A stretch of DNA of 9,031 nt from contig CAJGCM010000086.1 in NCBI GenBank assembly GCA_904501765.1, positions 1 to 9,031 on the forward strand. The letters are read 5' to 3'. The notes beneath the pieces are model-generated. The model was not told the origin of the DNA, made no database searches, and saw nothing but the letters and a program-made list of their open reading frames with translations. The translations under genes were made by a program, and so were the position numbers. This DNA comes from an uncultured Clostridia bacterium. Its GTDB lineage: Bacteria; Bacillota; Clostridia; Oscillospirales; CAG-272. The first letter of the stretch is position 1, and every line of letters starts with the position of its first letter. Shown here in pieces: positions 6,582 through 9,031 of this stretch.

Positions 6582-7313
6582 ATGCTGCTGTTTTACGTAA
6601 GACACGGAGACCCTATATACGTACCCGACTCTCTGACGCCTCTCGGGCTAAGACAGGCTGAGGCTATCGGAAAAAGACTTGCAATGTTTGGTGTTGACGA
6701 AATATATTCTTCTACCTCCGAGAGGGCAAAGCTTACGGCGAAGCCCCTTTGTGAGCTGCTAAAAAAGGATATGACTCTTCTGGATTTTGCCAATGAGAAC
6801 CACGCTTGGCGTGATCTTACCTGCTTTAGACCCGATGGGACTTCCCGTACTTGGCTTTTTTCCGATGAGGAAACCGTATCGCTCTTCAATACTCCCGAAA
6901 TTTACGACCTCGGTCAGCGCTGGTACGAGCATCCCGCATTTAATGAAGAAAAATACGCTGAAGAAAAATATAAAGAGGGAATAGAGCGCATAAGAGAGTA
7001 TAGCCGTGATTTTCTTCTCTCCCTTGGTTATGAGCGTGTCGGAGCGGGGAAATACCGTGTGGTAAAGGAGAACGAGGGAAGAGTGGCACTCTTTGCTCAC
7101 GCAGGCTTCGGACTTGCCTTTCTCTCCGAGCTTGTCGGTATACCTTATCCCGCATTTACGTCGCACTTTGATATGTGTCACTCAGGACTTACCGTTATTG
7201 AATTTAAAAACGAGGGCGGATTTGCTTATCCAAAGATATTGACTCTCTCCTCCGATGCCCACCTATACAAAGAGGGGCTGCCGACAAGGTATAACGGAAG
7301 AGAGCCGTTCTGA
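6582..7313 (+). CDS. Histidine phosphatase family protein (phosphoglycerate-mutase-like)
   Basis: The 243-residue protein opens with FYVRHGDP, the RHG motif with Arg7 and the phospho-accepting His8. SSTSERAKLTAKPL, with Arg48, is the usual second phosphate-binding site. FAHAGFG supplies the second catalytic histidine, His173. Members remove or move phosphate from small molecules or proteins; the substrate here cannot be read from sequence. The middle (about 72-150) is longer than in small relatives and carries aromatic and charged residues plus a tandem EEKYAEEKYKE, perhaps a lid over the active site. The expected acidic residue after the second Arg is not obvious, though Glu72 in NENHAW is a candidate. 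AAGGAG lies seven bases before the ATG. The gene follows thiI by 64 bases and may be read from the thiI promoter. Confidence 0.85.
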   Translation: MLLFYVRHGDPIYVPDSLTPLGLRQAEAIGKRLAMFGVDEIYSSTSERAKLTAKPLCELLKKDMTLLDFANENHAWRDLTCFRPDGTSRTWLFSDEETVSLFNTPEIYDLGQRWYEHPAFNEEKYAEEKYKEGIERIREYSRDFLLSLGYERVGAGKYRVVKENEGRVALFAHAGFGLAFLSELVGIPYPAFTSHFDMCHSGLTVIEFKNEGGFAYPKILTLSSDAHLYKEGLPTRYNGREPF

Positions 7314-7341
7314 TAAAATATTTGAAAATATTTTGTAACGG

Positions 7342-7370
7342 TTGACAAAGAGGGAAGTTTGTGTTAAAAT
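7342..7370 (+). promoter_or_regulatory. Sigma-A promoter of the valS T-box leader
   Basis: TTGACA (7342-7347) is a perfect -35 box and TAAAAT (7365-7370) a five-of-six -10 box, with a 17-base spacer. Transcription should start at about 7376-7378, roughly 305 bases before valS. The A/T tracts at 7315-7334 just upstream could act as an UP element; this is inference. Confidence 0.85.
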
Positions 7371-7376
7371 ACCCTT

Positions 7377-7397
7377 AGCTTTTCGGGAAGAAAAGCT
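7377..7397 (+). other. Hairpin at the predicted 5' end of the valS leader RNA
   Basis: AGCTTTT (7377-7383) pairs with AAAAGCT (7391-7397), extended by C7384-G7390 to eight base pairs with a GGGAA loop. It begins at or within a base or two of the predicted transcription start and precedes T-box Stem I. It is not a core T-box element. A 5' stem-loop that protects the RNA from decay is a reasonable guess. Confidence 0.5.
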
Positions 7398-7410
7398 TTC
7401 TTAAAAGCCT

Positions 7411-7648
7411 TGCGGAGGAGTAGCGTGTCTTTTGCACAAAAGAGAGAGGGCGGTTGGTGAGAGCCCCCGTGTATGACGCGTGAAGGTAGCCGCATTGTAT
7501 TCTGCGAAGAACGGACGAGTCCTATTAGACCGCAGCGCCCCTCCCGTTAAGAGGAAACGAGGAAACGCATTTTGCGTTTTGAATTCGGGTGGTACCGCGA
7601 TATATTCGCCCCGATGCCGAGGATTATGCTCGGCATCGGGGCTTTTTT
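7411..7648 (+). promoter_or_regulatory. T-box riboswitch sensing tRNA-Val, upstream of valS
   Basis: The RNA binds tRNA-Val and allows transcription into valS when the tRNA is uncharged. The Stem I base is TGCGG (7411-7415) with CCGCA (7490-7494). The specifier loop contains GAAG-GTA-G, giving the valine codon GUA at 7486-7488 followed by a purine. The Stem I apex carries AGAGAG and GGTTGGTGAGAG. Stem II is CTGCG/CGCAG (7502-7506/7531-7535). The Stem IIA/B pseudoknot uses CCTC/GAGG (7540-7543/7551-7554) and CGTT/AACG (7545-7548/7556-7559). Stem III is AAACGCA/TGCGTTT (7563-7579). The T-box is GGGTGGTACCGCG (7587-7599). The antiterminator pairs TCGGG/CCCGA (7585-7589/7610-7614) and GCG/CGC (7597-7599/7607-7609) around the seven-base bulge TGGTACC. 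Its UGGU fits the ACCA end of tRNA-Val. GUA alone could be misread by one base (GGU, Gly), but valS downstream settles it. Confidence 0.96.
7608..7648 (+). terminator. Intrinsic terminator of the valS T-box leader
   Basis: GCCCCGATGCCGA (7608-7620) pairs perfectly with TCGGCATCGGGGC (7630-7642) around a nine-base loop, followed by six T's (7643-7648). Its left arm overlaps the right side of the antiterminator, so only one of the two can form. It is the off state when tRNA-Val is charged. valS starts 35 bases beyond. Confidence 0.96.
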
Positions 7649-7683
7649 ACTGAAGGAATATAATTTGAAAGGATTTTAGATAA

Positions 7684-9031
7684 ATGAGAAAAGAACTTGC
7701 CAAAAATTACAATCCCGGCGAATTTGAGGACAGGATATATAAGGGCTGGTGCGATGCGGGTTATTTCAAGCCCGATGCGGATAAGAAAAAGCCTGCCTTT
7801 TCCATAGTTATCCCCCCGCCAAACGTAACAGGGCAGCTTCATATGGGACACGCCCTTGACGAAACTCTTCAGGATATACTTGTAAGAACGAAACGTATGC
7901 AGGGATTTTCAACCCTTTGGGTTCCCGGCACCGATCATGCGGGTATTGCTACGCAGATAAAGGTTGAAGAAAACCTTCGTGTAAACGAGGGGCTTACAAG
8001 ATACGACCTGGGAAGAGAAAAATTCCTTGACAGAGTCTGGGACTGGAAAAATCAGTACGGCGGCAGAATTATAGGTCAGCTGAAGAAGCTCGGCGCCTCC
8101 TGCGATTGGTCGAGAGAAAGATTTACTATGGACGAGGGCTGCTCGAGAGCCGTACGTGAGGTATTCGTAAACCTCTACGATAAGGGTCTTATTTACCGCG
8201 GTCACAGAATTATAAACTGGTGCCCGAGATGCCTGACCGCTCTTTCCGACGCAGAGGTTGAGTATAAGGACCAGCCCGGCTTCTTCTGGCATATCAAATA
8301 CCCGATAAAGGGAGAAGAAGGATATGTTGAGATAGCTACGACACGTCCTGAAACTATGTTTGGAGATACTGCGGTAGCCGTTAACCCCGAGGACGAGAAT
8401 ACCAAGCATCTTATCGGAAAAACTCTTATCCTTCCAATAGTTGGAAGAGAAATTCCCGTTATTGCGGACGATTACGTTGAAATAGGCTTTGGAACAGGTT
8501 GCGTTAAAATAACCCCCGCCCATGACCCCAATGACTTTATGGTAGGCTCTCGTCACAACCTTGAGCAGATTAAGGTTATGAACGACGATGCTACTATGAA
8601 CTCATTCGCAGGAAAGTACGAGGGTATGGACAGATATGAGTGCCGTAAGGCGCTTGCCCTTGACCTTGAAGCTGAGGGCTATCTTGTAAAAACCGAGCCC
8701 CACGACCATAACGTAGGCACCTGCTACCGTTGCGGAACTACCGTTGAGCCTCTCACCTCAGACCAGTGGTTCGTAAAAATGAAGCCCCTTGCAGCTCCCG
8801 CTATAGAAGCCGTTGAAAACGGAACTATAAAGTTCGTTCCCGAAAGATTTTCCAAGAACTACTTTAACTGGATGAATAATATCCTTGATTGGTGTATATC
8901 CCGTCAGCTCTGGTGGGGACACAGAATTCCTGCCTTTTACTGTGACACGTGTGGGCACATGGAGGTTTCCAAGACTGATATTGAGACCTGCCCTAAGTGC
9001 GGCGGCAAGGTTCGTCAGGAGGAGGACGTGC
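7684..9031 (+). CDS. valS: Valine-tRNA ligase, N-terminal 449 codons (3' end outside the window)
   Basis: ValRS activates valine with ATP and loads it on tRNA-Val, and hydrolyses mischarged threonine in its CP1 editing domain. The class I signature is PPPNVTGQLHMGHALD, with HMGH at 53-56, followed by WVPGTDHAGIATQ (79-91). INWCPRCLTALSDAEVEY (177-194) starts the insert. The editing domain includes ATTRPETMFGDTAVAVNP (218-235) and GTGCVKITPAHDPNDF (270-285). DQWFVKM, then LDWCISRQLWWGHRIPAFYC (401-420), returns to the catalytic core. Cysteine pairs at 180/183, 347/350, 420/423 and 436/439 suggest zinc ribbons. The KMSKS loop, anticodon domain and coiled-coil tail lie beyond the edge. The ATG has AAAGGA ten bases upstream. 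Expression is set by the T-box leader in front. Confidence 0.97.
   Translation, partial: MRKELAKNYNPGEFEDRIYKGWCDAGYFKPDADKKKPAFSIVIPPPNVTGQLHMGHALDETLQDILVRTKRMQGFSTLWVPGTDHAGIATQIKVEENLRVNEGLTRYDLGREKFLDRVWDWKNQYGGRIIGQLKKLGASCDWSRERFTMDEGCSRAVREVFVNLYDKGLIYRGHRIINWCPRCLTALSDAEVEYKDQPGFFWHIKYPIKGEEGYVEIATTRPETMFGDTAVAVNPEDENTKHLIGKTLILPIVGREIPVIADDYVEIGFGTGCVKITPAHDPNDFMVGSRHNLEQIKVMNDDATMNSFAGKYEGMDRYECRKALALDLEAEGYLVKTEPHDHNVGTCYRCGTTVEPLTSDQWFVKMKPLAAPAIEAVENGTIKFVPERFSKNYFNWMNNILDWCISRQLWWGHRIPAFYCDTCGHMEVSKTDIETCPKCGGKVRQEEDV

Noticed and set aside
6939..6968. Tandem 15-base repeat coding EEKYA/EEKYK in the phosphatase gene
   Set aside because: Only two units, inside a charged helix-like region; ordinary low-complexity coding sequence.
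7315..7334. A/T-only hairpin after the phosphatase gene as a terminator
   Set aside because: The stem has no G-C pairs and is followed by GTAACGG, not a T run; it is more likely an AT-rich upstream promoter element.

Overview
The window is a run of genes all on the + strand from a moderate-GC, low-to-mid Firmicutes genome. It is most likely a gut-type Clostridia bacterium of the Oscillospiraceae/Ruminococcaceae kind. The evidence for this is AGGAGG-type ribosome sites, sigma-A promoters with 17-nt spacers, a tRNA-sensing T-box leader, a rhodanese-less ThiI and a PfoR-like PTS IIC protein. The assignment to family level is inference from style, not from a search. Most of the content is housekeeping: RNA modification, NAD salvage and translation. 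I do not see a phage, transposase, CRISPR array or defence system.

Left part (1-1873): the 3' end of queA (queuosine synthesis) is followed by a roughly 230-base spacer. The spacer holds a repeat-like, hairpin-forming sequence and a second, diverged copy of the queA tail. Next come an rRNA guanine-N1 methyltransferase of the RlmA family and ruvX/yqgF (Holliday-junction resolvase fold, 16S rRNA processing), 40 bases apart.

Middle (1919-5203): a stand-alone PTS IIC/PfoR-like membrane protein lies 35 bases before pncB, nicotinate phosphoribosyltransferase. The spacings suggest that rlmA, ruvX, the IIC gene and pncB can be co-transcribed. A small predicted lipoprotein of unknown function follows.

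Right part (5204-9031): thiI (tRNA 4-thiouridine synthase, thiamine sulfur transfer) has its own near-consensus promoter. It is followed by a histidine-phosphatase-family protein. A second strong promoter then drives a complete T-box leader whose parts can all be traced: Stem I with a GUA valine specifier, Stem II, the Stem IIA/B pseudoknot, Stem III, an antiterminator with a UGGU bulge, and a competing terminator. The leader controls valS, whose first 449 codons are in the window. Uncharged tRNA-Val should switch this gene on.

The parts that best repay a second look are the queA tail duplication with its repeat element, the orphan IIC/pncB pairing, the unknown lipoprotein, a possible 22-codon ORF over the thiI promoter, and an extra hairpin at the very 5' end of the T-box transcript.
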